The notes under the pieces are model-generated. The model saw only the letters and a list, made by a program, of their open reading frames with translations. It made no database searches and was not told where the DNA came from. From assembly GCF_900199205.1 (NCBI RefSeq), contig NZ_OBMJ01000001.1, positions 2,297,001-2,361,000 of the forward strand: a stretch of DNA of 64,000 bases, read 5' to 3'. Position 1 is the first letter of the stretch, and every line of letters starts with the position of its first letter. A program made the position numbers and the translations under genes. The DNA is from Streptomyces sp. 1331.2 (GTDB taxonomy: Bacteria; Actinomycetota; Actinomycetes; Streptomycetales; Streptomycetaceae). Positions 1-7,762 of this stretch are shown here, in pieces.

Positions 1-104
1 GCATACCCGGATATCTATCAAATGCCGGTCGGACGCGCACGGGCGCCCCACCCATTGAGCACCGGACACCTGCCGCCCCCGCCCCGGCAATTCCAGACGG
101 ACCG

Positions 105-803
105 TCAGAAACCGAGCGTCAACTGTTCGTCGGCGGACTCCCGGCCCTCGCCCACGAGCTCCCGAACGCGCTTGAGGTGGCGCCACTTCGGCAGGGCGTC
201 CATGTACGCCCAGGAGAGCCGGTGGTGTCCGGTCGGGCCGTGCTCCTCCAGCGCTGCGCGGTGCACCGGGGACGGATAGCCGGCGTTGTCGGCGAAGCCG
301 TACTCCGGGCACCCCTCGCCCAGTTCGGCCATCAGGCCGTCGCGGTGGACCTTGGCGAGAACCGAGGCTGCGGAGACGCAGATGCAGGACTGGTCGCCCT
401 TGATCACCGTGCGCACCCGCCAGGGGCCGCCGAGGTAGTCGTGCTTGCCGTCCAGGATCACCGCGTCGGGCTCGACCGGCAGCGCCTCCAGCGCGCGGCC
501 AGCGGCCAGCCGCAGCGCCGCCGTCATGCCGAGTTCGTCGCACTCCTGCGGCGAGGCCTGTCCGATGGCGTACGCGGTGACCCAGTCGGCGAGGACCGGG
601 GCGAGTGCGCGGCGGCGCAGTTCGGTCAGCAGCTTGGAGTCGGTCAGCCCCTCCGGCGCCTTGCGCAGACCGGTGACGGCCGCACCGACGGTGACCGGCC
701 CGGCCCAGGCGCCGCGCCCGACCTCGTCCAGGCCGACGACGGTCCTGGCGCCGGCCCGGCGGAGCGAGCGTTCGACGGAGTGCGTCGGCGGGACGATGGG
801 CAT
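105..803 (-). CDS. rnhB: Ribonuclease HII
   Basis: This cytoplasmic enzyme nicks the RNA strand of RNA-DNA hybrids and starts removal of misincorporated ribonucleotides. The 232-residue length is normal for the family. The acidic catalytic signature DEVGRG sits at residues 26-31, DSK at 55-57, the third acidic region (LDG) near 118, and the SAAS...KVHRD block at about 144-155. GAWAGPV follows DEVGRG, which I believe is the usual actinobacterial form of this motif. The ATG at 803 is only 33 nt downstream of the TetR gene stop on the same strand, so the two may share a transcript. The ribosome binding site is weak. The remaining bases 1-104 downstream hold no recognisable gene or hairpin. Confidence 0.96.
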   Translation of the reverse strand: MPIVPPTHSVERSLRRAGARTVVGLDEVGRGAWAGPVTVGAAVTGLRKAPEGLTDSKLLTELRRRALAPVLADWVTAYAIGQASPQECDELGMTAALRLAAGRALEALPVEPDAVILDGKHDYLGGPWRVRTVIKGDQSCICVSAASVLAKVHRDGLMAELGEGCPEYGFADNAGYPSPVHRAALEEHGPTGHHRLSWAYMDALPKWRHLKRVRELVGEGRESADEQLTLGF

Positions 804-836
804 GGCGGATTCCGTTCAGCTGGGGCAGCCTCCAGC

Positions 837-1673
837 CTAAGCCCGGATCATCGGCCACAGGACCTCGCCCACCAGCCGGGTGGCGAAGTCCGGTCCCAGG
901 TCCTGGAATCCGCGGATCTTGGCCTGGTAGAGCAGCATCGCCGGGATGACGTCGGCCACCAGCGGGGTGGCCGCGCCGGGCCGGACGTCGCCGCGTTCGG
1001 CTCCGTGGCGGAGGATCTCCAGGATGGTCGCCGTGGTCGGATCGATGACCCGGTCGTTGATGAAGCACTTGAAGACCTCGGCCCGCTCCTGGTCGATCTC
1101 GGCCATCAGCGCGTGGATCGCGGCGCCTGCCCGGGAGGCCAGTGCGGCCACGAACGCCTCGATGAGCTGCAGGAGTTCGTCGCGGGCGGACCCGAGGTCC
1201 GGGGTGTCGTAAGGGCGTGGAAGAGTGGCGTCCAGGGCGTCGATGACGAGTTCGTCCTTGGACGCCCAGCGCCGGTAGAGCGCGGCCTTCCCGGTCCGCG
1301 CCGCGCCGGCGACGCCTTCCATGGTCAGCCGCGCGTATCCGCCGGAGGTGAGCTGGTCGAGCGCGGCCTCGAAGATCGCGTTCTCCAGTTCCTTGCCACG
1401 GCGCCGTCCGGGTCGCGCCAGGGCCTGGTGGGCGGCCCGCACCGGGCAGAGGGCCGCCCCCGCGACCGATTCGACGCCCGTGGCATGCGAGGCGCCCGAA
1501 GGCCGCGGGGCACCCGGAATCCGCACGGCGTCCGAGGCCTGCAAGGTGTCCGGGGCCCGCAAGGTGTCCGGTGAACTCCCGGGCGGGGGCGTCGCGTCCG
1601 CCGCCGGTCCGGCCGTCCGCCCGGACGACCGACCGGTCCGGTCCGCCACCAGGCGCCGTACCAACCGCTCCAT
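837..1673 (-). CDS. TetR/AcrR family transcriptional regulator, probable local repressor of the MFS pump
   Basis: One-component DNA-binding repressor. The helix-turn-helix lies at about residues 93-140 (LTMEGVAGAARTGKAALYRRW) followed by an all-helical ligand-binding domain of the TetR_C_11 type. I chose the ATG at 1673 because AAGGGTGG lies just upstream; GTG codons at 1674-1682 are also in frame. Some 90 residues precede the HTH, far longer than usual for TetR proteins. This extension is rich in Pro, Ala, Gly and Arg and includes an 18-bp tandem duplication (1537-1572), so it may be a disordered tail, or the true start may lie near the GTG at 1442. It is divergent from the MFS gene, with two palindromes between them, the usual arrangement for autoregulation plus pump control. 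Confidence 0.88.
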   Translation of the reverse strand: MERLVRRLVADRTGRSSGRTAGPAADATPPPGSSPDTLRAPDTLQASDAVRIPGAPRPSGASHATGVESVAGAALCPVRAAHQALARPGRRRGKELENAIFEAALDQLTSGGYARLTMEGVAGAARTGKAALYRRWASKDELVIDALDATLPRPYDTPDLGSARDELLQLIEAFVAALASRAGAAIHALMAEIDQERAEVFKCFINDRVIDPTTATILEILRHGAERGDVRPGAATPLVADVIPAMLLYQAKIRGFQDLGPDFATRLVGEVLWPMIRA

Positions 1674-1689
1674 CACCACCACCCTTAAG

Positions 1690-1749
1690 GAACGCTTGCG
1701 TTCACAATCACGACCAGGATATCGTCCCGATTAGTGAACGATCCCGTTC
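1690..1749. promoter_or_regulatory. Paired TetR-type operators between the regulator and the MFS gene
   Basis: Two 14-bp palindromes of identical architecture, GAACG-N4-CGTTC, lie at 1690-1703 (GAACGCTTGCGTTC) and 1736-1749 (GAACGATCCCGTTC). Flanks are also shared: both read GTGAACGNNNNCGTTCCTT when the first is read on the minus strand, so the pair is arranged as mirror images with centres 46 bp apart. The first abuts the regulator's ribosome binding site. The match to typical TetR operators is by architecture, and the link to the adjacent regulator is inferred from position. Confidence 0.75.
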
Positions 1750-1846
1750 CTTCCCGGCCTGCGCAAGGCCGCGCAGCGCCACATCCGGACACCGGCGGTC
1801 CGCCGGGTCCACAGCACCGAGCACATGGCCAGCAGGGGGCACATTC

Positions 1847-3397
1847 GTGGCTATCTCCGACACGCTCAGCAAGAACGCACCACCGCAGGCCGGAAAGGGT
1901 CGGGGCAAGGGCATCACCCTGGCCGTCATCGCGGCCACCCAGCTCATGGTGGTCCTCGACGCGACGATCGTGAACATCGCGTTACCGCACATCAAGGACG
2001 CCCTGAACTTCTCGACCACCGACCTGTCGTGGGTCATCAACGCCTACACGCTGACCTTCGGCGGGCTCCTGCTGCTCGGCGGCCGCGCGGGCGACATCCT
2101 CGGCCGCCGCCGGGTGTTCATCTTCGGCACCCTGCTGTTCGGCCTGGCCTCGCTGCTCGGCGGCTTCGCGCAGGACAGCAGCCTGCTCCTGGCCGCCCGC
2201 GCGCTCCAGGGCATCGGTGGCGCGATCTGCTCCCCGACGGCCTTCGCCCTGATCGCCACCAACTTCGAGGAGGGGCCGGAACGCAACAAGGCGTTCGGCG
2301 TCTTCTCGGCGGTGGCCGGATCGGGTGCCGCGATCGGCCTGCTGGCCGGCGGTCTGCTCACCGAGTACCTGGACTGGCGCTGGGTGTTCTTCGTCAACGT
2401 GCCGATCGCGATCCTGATCGCCGTCGCCGCGCCGCGTTACATCGCGGAGTCCGAGCGCCACCCGGGCCGCTTCGACCTGCCCGGCGCACTCGCCTCGACC
2501 CTCGGCCTGGTCGGCCTGGTCTACGGGTTCATCCGGGCCGCCTCGGACGGCTGGTCGGACAGCATCACGCTCGGCTCCTTCGCGGCCGGCGCGATCCTGC
2601 TCGCCGCGTTCTTCGTGATCGAGAACCGCACCGACCAGCCGATCACCCCGCTGCACCTGTTCGCCAACCGCAACCGCACCGGTGGCCTGGTGATGATGCT
2701 CTGCCTGGCCGCGGCCATGTTCGGCATCTTCTTCTACGTGGTGCTGTTCGTGCAGGGCCCGCTCGGCTACAGCCCGCTGAAGGCCGGCGTGTCGTTCCTG
2801 CCGATCAGCGTCTCGATCATCATCGCCGCGCAGATCGCCTCCAACCTCCAGGCCAAGTACGGCCCGAAGCCGTTCATGGCGGGCGGCGCGCTGCTGGTCA
2901 CCGCGGGCCTCACCTGGCTGACCCAGATGAGCGGGGACAGCGGCTACCTGGACGGGGTGCTCGGCCCCACGGTGGTGTTCGGCTTCGGCATGGGCCTGAT
3001 CTTCGTCCCGGTGATGCTGCTCGCCGTCGCCGGCGTCCCGGGCGAGGAGACCGGCGCCGCCTCGGGCCTGCTCAACTCGATGCAGCAGATCGGCGGTTCG
3101 CTCGGCCTCTCGATCCTGACCACGGTCTTCGCGCACTACGCCACGGCCGAGGCCACCGCGCAGCTGCCCGGGTTCATGAAGAGCGCGACCCCGGACCAGC
3201 TGGCCTACCTCCAGCAGCACCACGAGTTCCCGCCGGGGACGGACGCCGCCAACTCCGTCCTCACCCAGGGCATTTCGCACGGCTTCATCGTGGGCGCCGC
3301 GCTCGCGGCGGTCGCCCTGCTGATCGCGGTCTTCGTGATCAAGGCCAAGGCCAGCGACCTGCCGAGCGGCGACTCCTCCGCCGTCGCGATGCACTGA
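1847..3397 (+). CDS. DHA2-family MFS drug efflux transporter (EmrB/QacA type), TTA-containing
   Basis: Proton-driven multidrug exporter of the 14-transmembrane-segment DHA2 family in the cytoplasmic membrane. Seen: an N-terminal segment with MVVLDATIVNIALPHI (family motif in TM1), the loop motif GGRAGDILGRRRVF, and regularly spaced hydrophobic segments to the C-terminus; 516 residues is normal. I chose the GTG at 1847 (AISDTLSKN follows) because AGGGGG lies 7 nt upstream; an earlier ATG at 1571 would overlap the operators and the TetR gene. Codon 46 (1982-1984) is TTA, so translation probably depends on the bldA tRNA. The divergent TetR regulator is its probable controller. Substrate cannot be told. 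Confidence 0.93.
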   Translation: MAISDTLSKNAPPQAGKGRGKGITLAVIAATQLMVVLDATIVNIALPHIKDALNFSTTDLSWVINAYTLTFGGLLLLGGRAGDILGRRRVFIFGTLLFGLASLLGGFAQDSSLLLAARALQGIGGAICSPTAFALIATNFEEGPERNKAFGVFSAVAGSGAAIGLLAGGLLTEYLDWRWVFFVNVPIAILIAVAAPRYIAESERHPGRFDLPGALASTLGLVGLVYGFIRAASDGWSDSITLGSFAAGAILLAAFFVIENRTDQPITPLHLFANRNRTGGLVMMLCLAAAMFGIFFYVVLFVQGPLGYSPLKAGVSFLPISVSIIIAAQIASNLQAKYGPKPFMAGGALLVTAGLTWLTQMSGDSGYLDGVLGPTVVFGFGMGLIFVPVMLLAVAGVPGEETGAASGLLNSMQQIGGSLGLSILTTVFAHYATAEATAQLPGFMKSATPDQLAYLQQHHEFPPGTDAANSVLTQGISHGFIVGAALAAVALLIAVFVIKAKASDLPSGDSSAVAMH

Positions 3398-3469
3398 CAC
3401 CGGAACGTCCGGGCGCCGGAACGACCCGACACCGGAACGGCCGAGGCCTGTCCAACGCCACAACGCCCA

Positions 3470-3507
3470 GGGCCGGCCGGGAGCAGCACGCTCCCGGCCG
3501 GCCCTTT
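3470..3507 (+). terminator. Rho-independent terminator after the MFS gene
   Basis: Perfect 14-bp inverted repeat (GGGCCGGCCGGGAG, 7-nt loop, CTCCCGGCCGGCCC) followed by TTT, 73 bp after the MFS stop and before a convergent gene. Confidence 0.8.
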
Positions 3508-3508
3508 C

Positions 3509-3604
3509 GCCTTCCAGCCCTGCCACCTTCCGGCACGCCCGCCTTCCAGCCCTGCCGCCTTCCAGCCCTGCCGCCTTCCAGCCCTGCCGCCTTCCGGCAC
3601 GCCC
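3509..3604. repeat. 16-bp tandem array, six units in two alternating versions
   Basis: Six contiguous 16-bp units fill the gap between the MFS terminator and the convergent membrane protein stop. Version A is GCCTTCCAGCCCTGCC, version B is RCCTTCCGGCACGCCC, in the order A-B-A-A-A-B. The array ends only 3 bp from the stop codon at 3607. Sub-versions imply successive duplications; no function is evident. Confidence 0.85.
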
Positions 3605-3606
3605 GG

Positions 3607-5289
3607 CTACCAGCCCTCGTACCCCAGCCCCGCCCGGTCGCAGGGCCGGCGGCCGAACACCGGCGAGTCGACCGGCGGCCGCTCCGCCAGGATCCTCCGG
3701 GCCCGGGCGACCGAGGCGCCCGTCGCGTACCAGGGGTTCGCCTCCGCGCCCAGGTCCTGGTCGATCAGCTCCAGGGCGCAGCTGCGCTGCGGTTCGGGCA
3801 GCCGGTCCAGGGCGGGCACCGCGTCCGCCGAGAGGTCGCGGACGTTGCGCAGGTCGATCGCCGCGCCGTGCGGGTCGGTCCGCAGGGCCTGCTCGTACCG
3901 GCTGACGTTCTGCTCGGCGACGATCGTGTCCGGCCCCATCAGTCCGTACACCGCTACGGTGAGCATCCCGCTGAGGACGACGACGCGCGGCAGCCAGCCG
4001 GTGCGGCGGGTCAGCCCGGCGGTGATCAGCAGCAGGAAGACGACGCCGAGCCACACCTCGACCACGAGCACCCACAGCCGCAGCCGGGTGAGCCCGGAGG
4101 CGTCCACGTAGAACCACATCCGGCCGAGTGCCGAGGCGACCACGGCCAGCGCGAGCACGCAGAGCAGTCCGAGCAGGATCCGCGCCACCCGGTGGTCGGC
4201 GGCGGTGGTGCGCGGCGCCCAGCGCTTGGCGACCGCCACCACGACCAGGGTGAGCACGGTGATCACGCTCAACTGCCAGAAGCCTTGCCGGGCGTAGGCG
4301 GAGCGGCTCATCCCGGTGTTGCTCAGCACGGCGTCCGCGCCGCCGAGCACGACGACGGCCTGGAGCGCCACGAAGACGCCGAACATCAGGTTGAGCGCGA
4401 CCAGCGGCAACGCCCACTCCAGCCGCCGGCGCTCCCGGCCCGGCCGGATCACCGTCCGGTCCCAGCGGCGCGGGCCGGCCGCGATCCGTGCGAAGCCCAG
4501 CGCGGTGAGCGTCCCCAGCACGAACAGCAGCCCGCGCGTCGGGAGCTGGTCGAGGTCGAGGTCCGGGCTGAGCCCGCCCAGCAGGTCCGCCATGGCGGCG
4601 TCGGCGCTGGCGAACAGCAGGCCGAAGACGGTCAGCAGGGCGACGGCGACCGCGAGCGCCTTGAGCACCGGGACGATCCGGCCGCGGCCGGGCAGCGAGC
4701 GCCCTGCCATGCCGGTCCAGGCCCACCGCACGGCCGGCAGCAGCTGCTCGGGCAGACCGGGCAGCGCGAGCAGGACGCCGGGCCAGCGGCGGCCGCCGTG
4801 CAGGGCCAGTGAGGCCAGCCCGAGCGCCCCCAGGACGGCGAGCAGGGTGGGCCAGCCAGCTTCCCACCGGACCGGGACGGCGAGCAGGACGAGGGCGAGC
4901 ACGCTCCAGACGACCGTCCAGGGCCGGATCCTCCGGCCCGCCGCCCGGGCGGCGCAGCCGGCCCCGACGGCGGTGGCGGTGCCGCAGATCAGCAGGTTGG
5001 CGCCGAGTCCGTCGTACAGCAGCCAGGCCGTCAGCAGGCCGGTGAGCAGGGCGAGCAGGACGACCCGGGGAGTGGCACCGCCCCGGCGGTCGGGGGCGCT
5101 GAGGCGCAGCCAGGCGGTGACGGGGTTCGGGGGGACGGGCCCGCCGGGCGCCCGGTAGGGGGCGTACGGCCCGTACGGCCCGGAGGACCCGTACGGCCCG
5201 TACGGCCCGTACGGTCCGGGCGGTCCGTACGACGGGCGCTCCGGCGCGGGGGGCGGATCGGCCGAGGCGGGCGTGGACAGGCCGGACAT
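3607..5289 (-). CDS. Polytopic membrane protein, DUF4153/DUF4173-like
   Basis: Integral membrane protein of unknown function, 560 residues. The first 60 residues are a Gly-Pro-Tyr repeat region (GPYGPYGPYGSSGPYGPY) that is presumably disordered and cytoplasmic. About 10-12 hydrophobic segments follow. The motifs RSAYARQGFWQL and WFYVDASGLTRLR, and a soluble C-terminal tail, resemble the DUF4153/DUF4173 group; I assign this from memory of motif style. The ATG at 5289 follows an acceptable GGGGGACT. It is convergent with the MFS gene and stands alone; two palindromes lie 100-135 bp upstream of its start and may control it. Confidence 0.78.
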   Translation of the reverse strand: MSGLSTPASADPPPAPERPSYGPPGPYGPYGPYGSSGPYGPYAPYRAPGGPVPPNPVTAWLRLSAPDRRGGATPRVVLLALLTGLLTAWLLYDGLGANLLICGTATAVGAGCAARAAGRRIRPWTVVWSVLALVLLAVPVRWEAGWPTLLAVLGALGLASLALHGGRRWPGVLLALPGLPEQLLPAVRWAWTGMAGRSLPGRGRIVPVLKALAVAVALLTVFGLLFASADAAMADLLGGLSPDLDLDQLPTRGLLFVLGTLTALGFARIAAGPRRWDRTVIRPGRERRRLEWALPLVALNLMFGVFVALQAVVVLGGADAVLSNTGMSRSAYARQGFWQLSVITVLTLVVVAVAKRWAPRTTAADHRVARILLGLLCVLALAVVASALGRMWFYVDASGLTRLRLWVLVVEVWLGVVFLLLITAGLTRRTGWLPRVVVLSGMLTVAVYGLMGPDTIVAEQNVSRYEQALRTDPHGAAIDLRNVRDLSADAVPALDRLPEPQRSCALELIDQDLGAEANPWYATGASVARARRILAERPPVDSPVFGRRPCDRAGLGYEGW

Positions 5290-5387
5290 GAGTCCCCCTC
5301 AGTGGTCGGCGGGTATGCGGGGACCGCCCTCACGGCGGTCCGCCGACGGGCGCGCTCGGCGCCGCCGCAGCCGACTGTAGACCATTC

Positions 5388-5425
5388 TGAACAGGTTCAA
5401 AAGTTGGTTCTGAACGCGTTCAGAA
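5388..5425. promoter_or_regulatory. Twin palindromic operator upstream of the membrane protein gene
   Basis: TGAACAGGTTCA (12 bp, 5388-5399) and TTCTGAACGCGTTCAGAA (18 bp, perfect, 5408-5425) share the half-site TTCTGAAC and have centres 23 bp apart, close to two helical turns. They lie in the 159-bp gap between the sugar-permease operon's end and the upstream side of the DUF4153/4173-like gene. AT content is locally raised. The arrangement suggests a dimeric repressor bound side by side; no regulator gene is adjacent. Confidence 0.6.
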
Positions 5426-5448
5426 TGGAATCCGGACACCCCGGCCCG

Positions 5449-6480
5449 CTACCCCTTCACCGACCCGGCCAGCAGCCCCCGCACGAAGTACCGCTGCAGG
5501 CTGAAGAAGACGATCAGCGGCACGACGATCGACAGGAACGCCCCGGCCGTCAGCAGCTCCCAGCGCCCCCCGAGCGAGCCGGACAGCTGCGCCAGCCGTA
5601 CCGTCATCGGCGCCACCTCCGGTGTGCCGCCGGCGAAGGTCAGCGCCACCAGCAGGTCGTTCCAGACCCACAGGAACTGGAAGATCGCGAACGAGGCCAG
5701 CGCCGGGGCGCTCAACGGCAGCACGATCGAGCGGAAGATCTTGAAGTGCGAGGCGCCGTCCACCACCGCCGCCTCCATCAGGTCCCGCGGCAGCTGGGCG
5801 ATGAAGTTGTGCAGCAGGAACACCGCCAGCGGCATCGCGAACATGGTGTGCGCCAGCCAGACCGGCGCGTAGCTGCCCTTCAGGTCCACCGCCGGGACCA
5901 GCGTCAGCGAGCCCAGGTGCGCGCCGGAGGCGAACAGCCGCAGCAGCGGGATCAGCGCCATCTGCAGCGGGACCACCTGCAGCGCGAACACGGTGAAGAA
6001 CACCGCGTCGCTCCCCCGGAACCGCACCCAGGCCAGCGCGTAGGCCGCCATCGCGGCGAGCACCAGCGGGAAGACGGTCGCCGGGATGCTGATCGCCAGC
6101 GAGTTGACCAGGAACGGCATCAGTCCGGTGGAGACGCCGGCGCCTCCCTCGAACAGCACCGAGTGGTAGTTGCCGAGGCCGAAGTCCGGGTGGAGGAAGG
6201 CGTTCCACCAGCCGCTGGCCGTCACGTCCTGCTTGGGCCGCAGCGAGGTCACCAGCAGGCCCAGCGTCGGGATCGTCCAGAGCACCGTCATCGCGATCAC
6301 GAACACCGAGGCCAGCGGGCTGCCGAAGGCCCTGCGGACCGGACCGGGGGCCCCGGCCACCCCGACGGACGCCTCCGGGACACGGGCCTTCGGGACGGAC
6401 GCCTTCGGACCGGCCCCCTTCCGGACACGGGCCTTCGGGACACGGGCCTTCGGGTCGCGCTCCTTGCGCAGCGAGGTCAC
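5449..6480 (-). CDS. Sugar ABC transporter permease (MalG-like)
   Basis: Inner-membrane permease, second of two in a carbohydrate uptake-1 family importer. Six transmembrane segments are visible after residue 60, and the EAA loop that contacts the ATPase is at about 235-255 (DLMEAAVVDGASHFKIFRSIVLPLSAPAL). The 343-residue length is slightly above family norm because of a repeated N-terminal extension: six pentapeptides of the PKARV type (residues 10-39). It starts with GTG at 6480, overlapping the upstream permease stop by 4 bp (GTGA), so the two are translationally coupled. No ATPase gene is present; in streptomycetes a shared MsiK-type ATPase usually serves such importers (inference). Confidence 0.92.
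   Translation of the reverse strand: MTSLRKERDPKARVPKARVRKGAGPKASVPKARVPEASVGVAGAPGPVRRAFGSPLASVFVIAMTVLWTIPTLGLLVTSLRPKQDVTASGWWNAFLHPDFGLGNYHSVLFEGGAGVSTGLMPFLVNSLAISIPATVFPLVLAAMAAYALAWVRFRGSDAVFFTVFALQVVPLQMALIPLLRLFASGAHLGSLTLVPAVDLKGSYAPVWLAHTMFAMPLAVFLLHNFIAQLPRDLMEAAVVDGASHFKIFRSIVLPLSAPALASFAIFQFLWVWNDLLVALTFAGGTPEVAPMTVRLAQLSGSLGGRWELLTAGAFLSIVVPLIVFFSLQRYFVRGLLAGSVKG
6364..6453 (-). repeat. 15-bp coding tandem repeat in the MalG-like N-terminus
   Basis: Six 15-bp units encode the pentapeptide series PKARV, PKARV, RKGAG, PKASV, PKARV, PEASV before the first transmembrane segment. The repeat is basic and presumably cytoplasmic. Such an extension is not usual for this permease family. 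Confidence 0.8.
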
Positions 6481-7514
6481 CGCACCTCACGCTCCTTCCG
6501 CAGCTGGACGATGTTGTAGGCCACCAGCGGCAGCACCGCGAGGAAGAGGATCACCGCGAGGGCGCTGCCCCGCCCGGCGTTGAACTGCACGAAGGACTGC
6601 GAGTACATCTCGTTGGCCAGCACCTGGGTGCCGAAGTTGCCGCCGGTCATGGTGCGGACGATGTCGAAGGCCTTGAGCGTGATGATCATGACGGTGGTCA
6701 GCACCACCATCACCGTGGTGCGGATCATCGGCACGGTGACGTACCAGAACAGCCGCACCCCGCTCGCGCCGTCCAGCCGGGCCGCCTCCACGACCTCGTT
6801 CGGGATCGCCTTGATCGCCGCCGACAGCACCACCATCGCGAAGCCGGTCTGCACCCAGACCAGCACCGCCATCAGCAGGAAGGTGTTCAGCGGCTGCGAG
6901 AGCATCCAGTTCGGCGGGTCGTCCCAGCCCACCGCGACGGCGAGCTGGCTGAGCAGGCCGATCTGCGGCTGCCCCGGCCCGCGCGACTCGTAGACGAACT
7001 TGAAGATGATCGAGGCGCCGACCAGCGAGATCGCCATCGGCATGAAGATCAGCGACTTGTAGACCGCCTGCCCGCGCATCCGGTCCACCAGCAGCGCGAG
7101 CACCAGGCCCAGCCCGGTCGCCACCAGCGGCGCGACCACCAGCCACAGCAGGGTGTTCAGCAGCACCTTCTGCACCGAGTCGGTGGTGAGCGCCCAGCCG
7201 AAGTTCTCGCCGCCGACGAACCGGCTGCCGTCGTCGTTCTGCAGGCTCAGGTAGACCGTGCGGACCAGCGGCACCACCAGGCCGACGGCCAGCAGCAGCA
7301 CCGCCGGGCCGAGGAACACCGCGACCGCCAGCGGGCGGGCCAGCCGGCCCCGCGCCCGGCCGGCGACCAGGAAGACCACCAGCAGGATGCCGAGGAAACC
7401 GGCGACGGCGCCGAAGGTGTTGCCGAACTTGACGGCGGCATCACCCCAGGTGCCGGCCGCCAGTCTCGCGGTGGCCAGGACGGCGGAGGAGGACGGGGAT
7501 CCGGGTACGGACAT
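6477..7514 (-). CDS. Sugar ABC transporter permease (MalF-like)
   Basis: First permease of the carbohydrate ABC importer, 345 residues. About seven hydrophobic segments are visible, with the EAA loop around residues 255-275 (VVEAARLDGASGVRLFWYVTVPMI). I place the start at the ATG at 7514 (MSVPGSPSSS) because GAAGGGACG lies upstream; an in-frame ATG at 7577 would only add a Pro-rich stretch. It lies downstream of the binding-protein gene and overlaps the next permease by 4 bp. Size and order (binding protein, F, G) resemble alpha-glucoside AglEFG systems, but the substrate is not established here. Confidence 0.92.
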   Translation of the reverse strand: MSVPGSPSSSAVLATARLAAGTWGDAAVKFGNTFGAVAGFLGILLVVFLVAGRARGRLARPLAVAVFLGPAVLLLAVGLVVPLVRTVYLSLQNDDGSRFVGGENFGWALTTDSVQKVLLNTLLWLVVAPLVATGLGLVLALLVDRMRGQAVYKSLIFMPMAISLVGASIIFKFVYESRGPGQPQIGLLSQLAVAVGWDDPPNWMLSQPLNTFLLMAVLVWVQTGFAMVVLSAAIKAIPNEVVEAARLDGASGVRLFWYVTVPMIRTTVMVVLTTVMIITLKAFDIVRTMTGGNFGTQVLANEMYSQSFVQFNAGRGSALAVILFLAVLPLVAYNIVQLRKEREVR

Positions 7515-7762
7515 GGCTGTACGTCCCTTCGGGTGCGGTGGGAAGGGGGCGGGCGGTGCGGGTGGGTGGCCCCGCACCGCCCTCGACAGGTGGTCCCGGT
7601 GACTCGCCGGCCCGGCGGACGGCGACCGGCGGACGGCGACCGGCGGCCGGCGACCGACGACCAGCAGCCAGCGGCAACAGACGACCAGCAGTCGGCGACC
7701 GGCGACCGGCAGCCGGCACCCAGCGGCCGGCGTCAGAAGCTACGACCGCCGACCGCCGACGC
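7515..7762. other. Repeat-rich gap between binding protein and permease genes
   Basis: This 248-bp gap inside the sugar operon is filled with degenerate GGCGACCGGC-type repeats, including a perfect 14-bp unit GACGGCGACCGGCG twice in tandem (7618-7645). Such GC-rich repeats could form RNA structure that separates high binding-protein expression from lower permease expression; that role is inference. Confidence 0.5.

Noticed and set aside
3509..3604. Repeat arrays as CRISPR
   Set aside because: Units are contiguous and 11-23 bp without unique spacers, and no cas genes are present.
1825..4867. Very long open frames on both strands, some above 900 codons, overlapping the MFS and membrane-protein genes
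   Set aside because: They are high-GC shadow frames rich in Arg, Pro and Gly without domains, and overlap genes with clear motifs.
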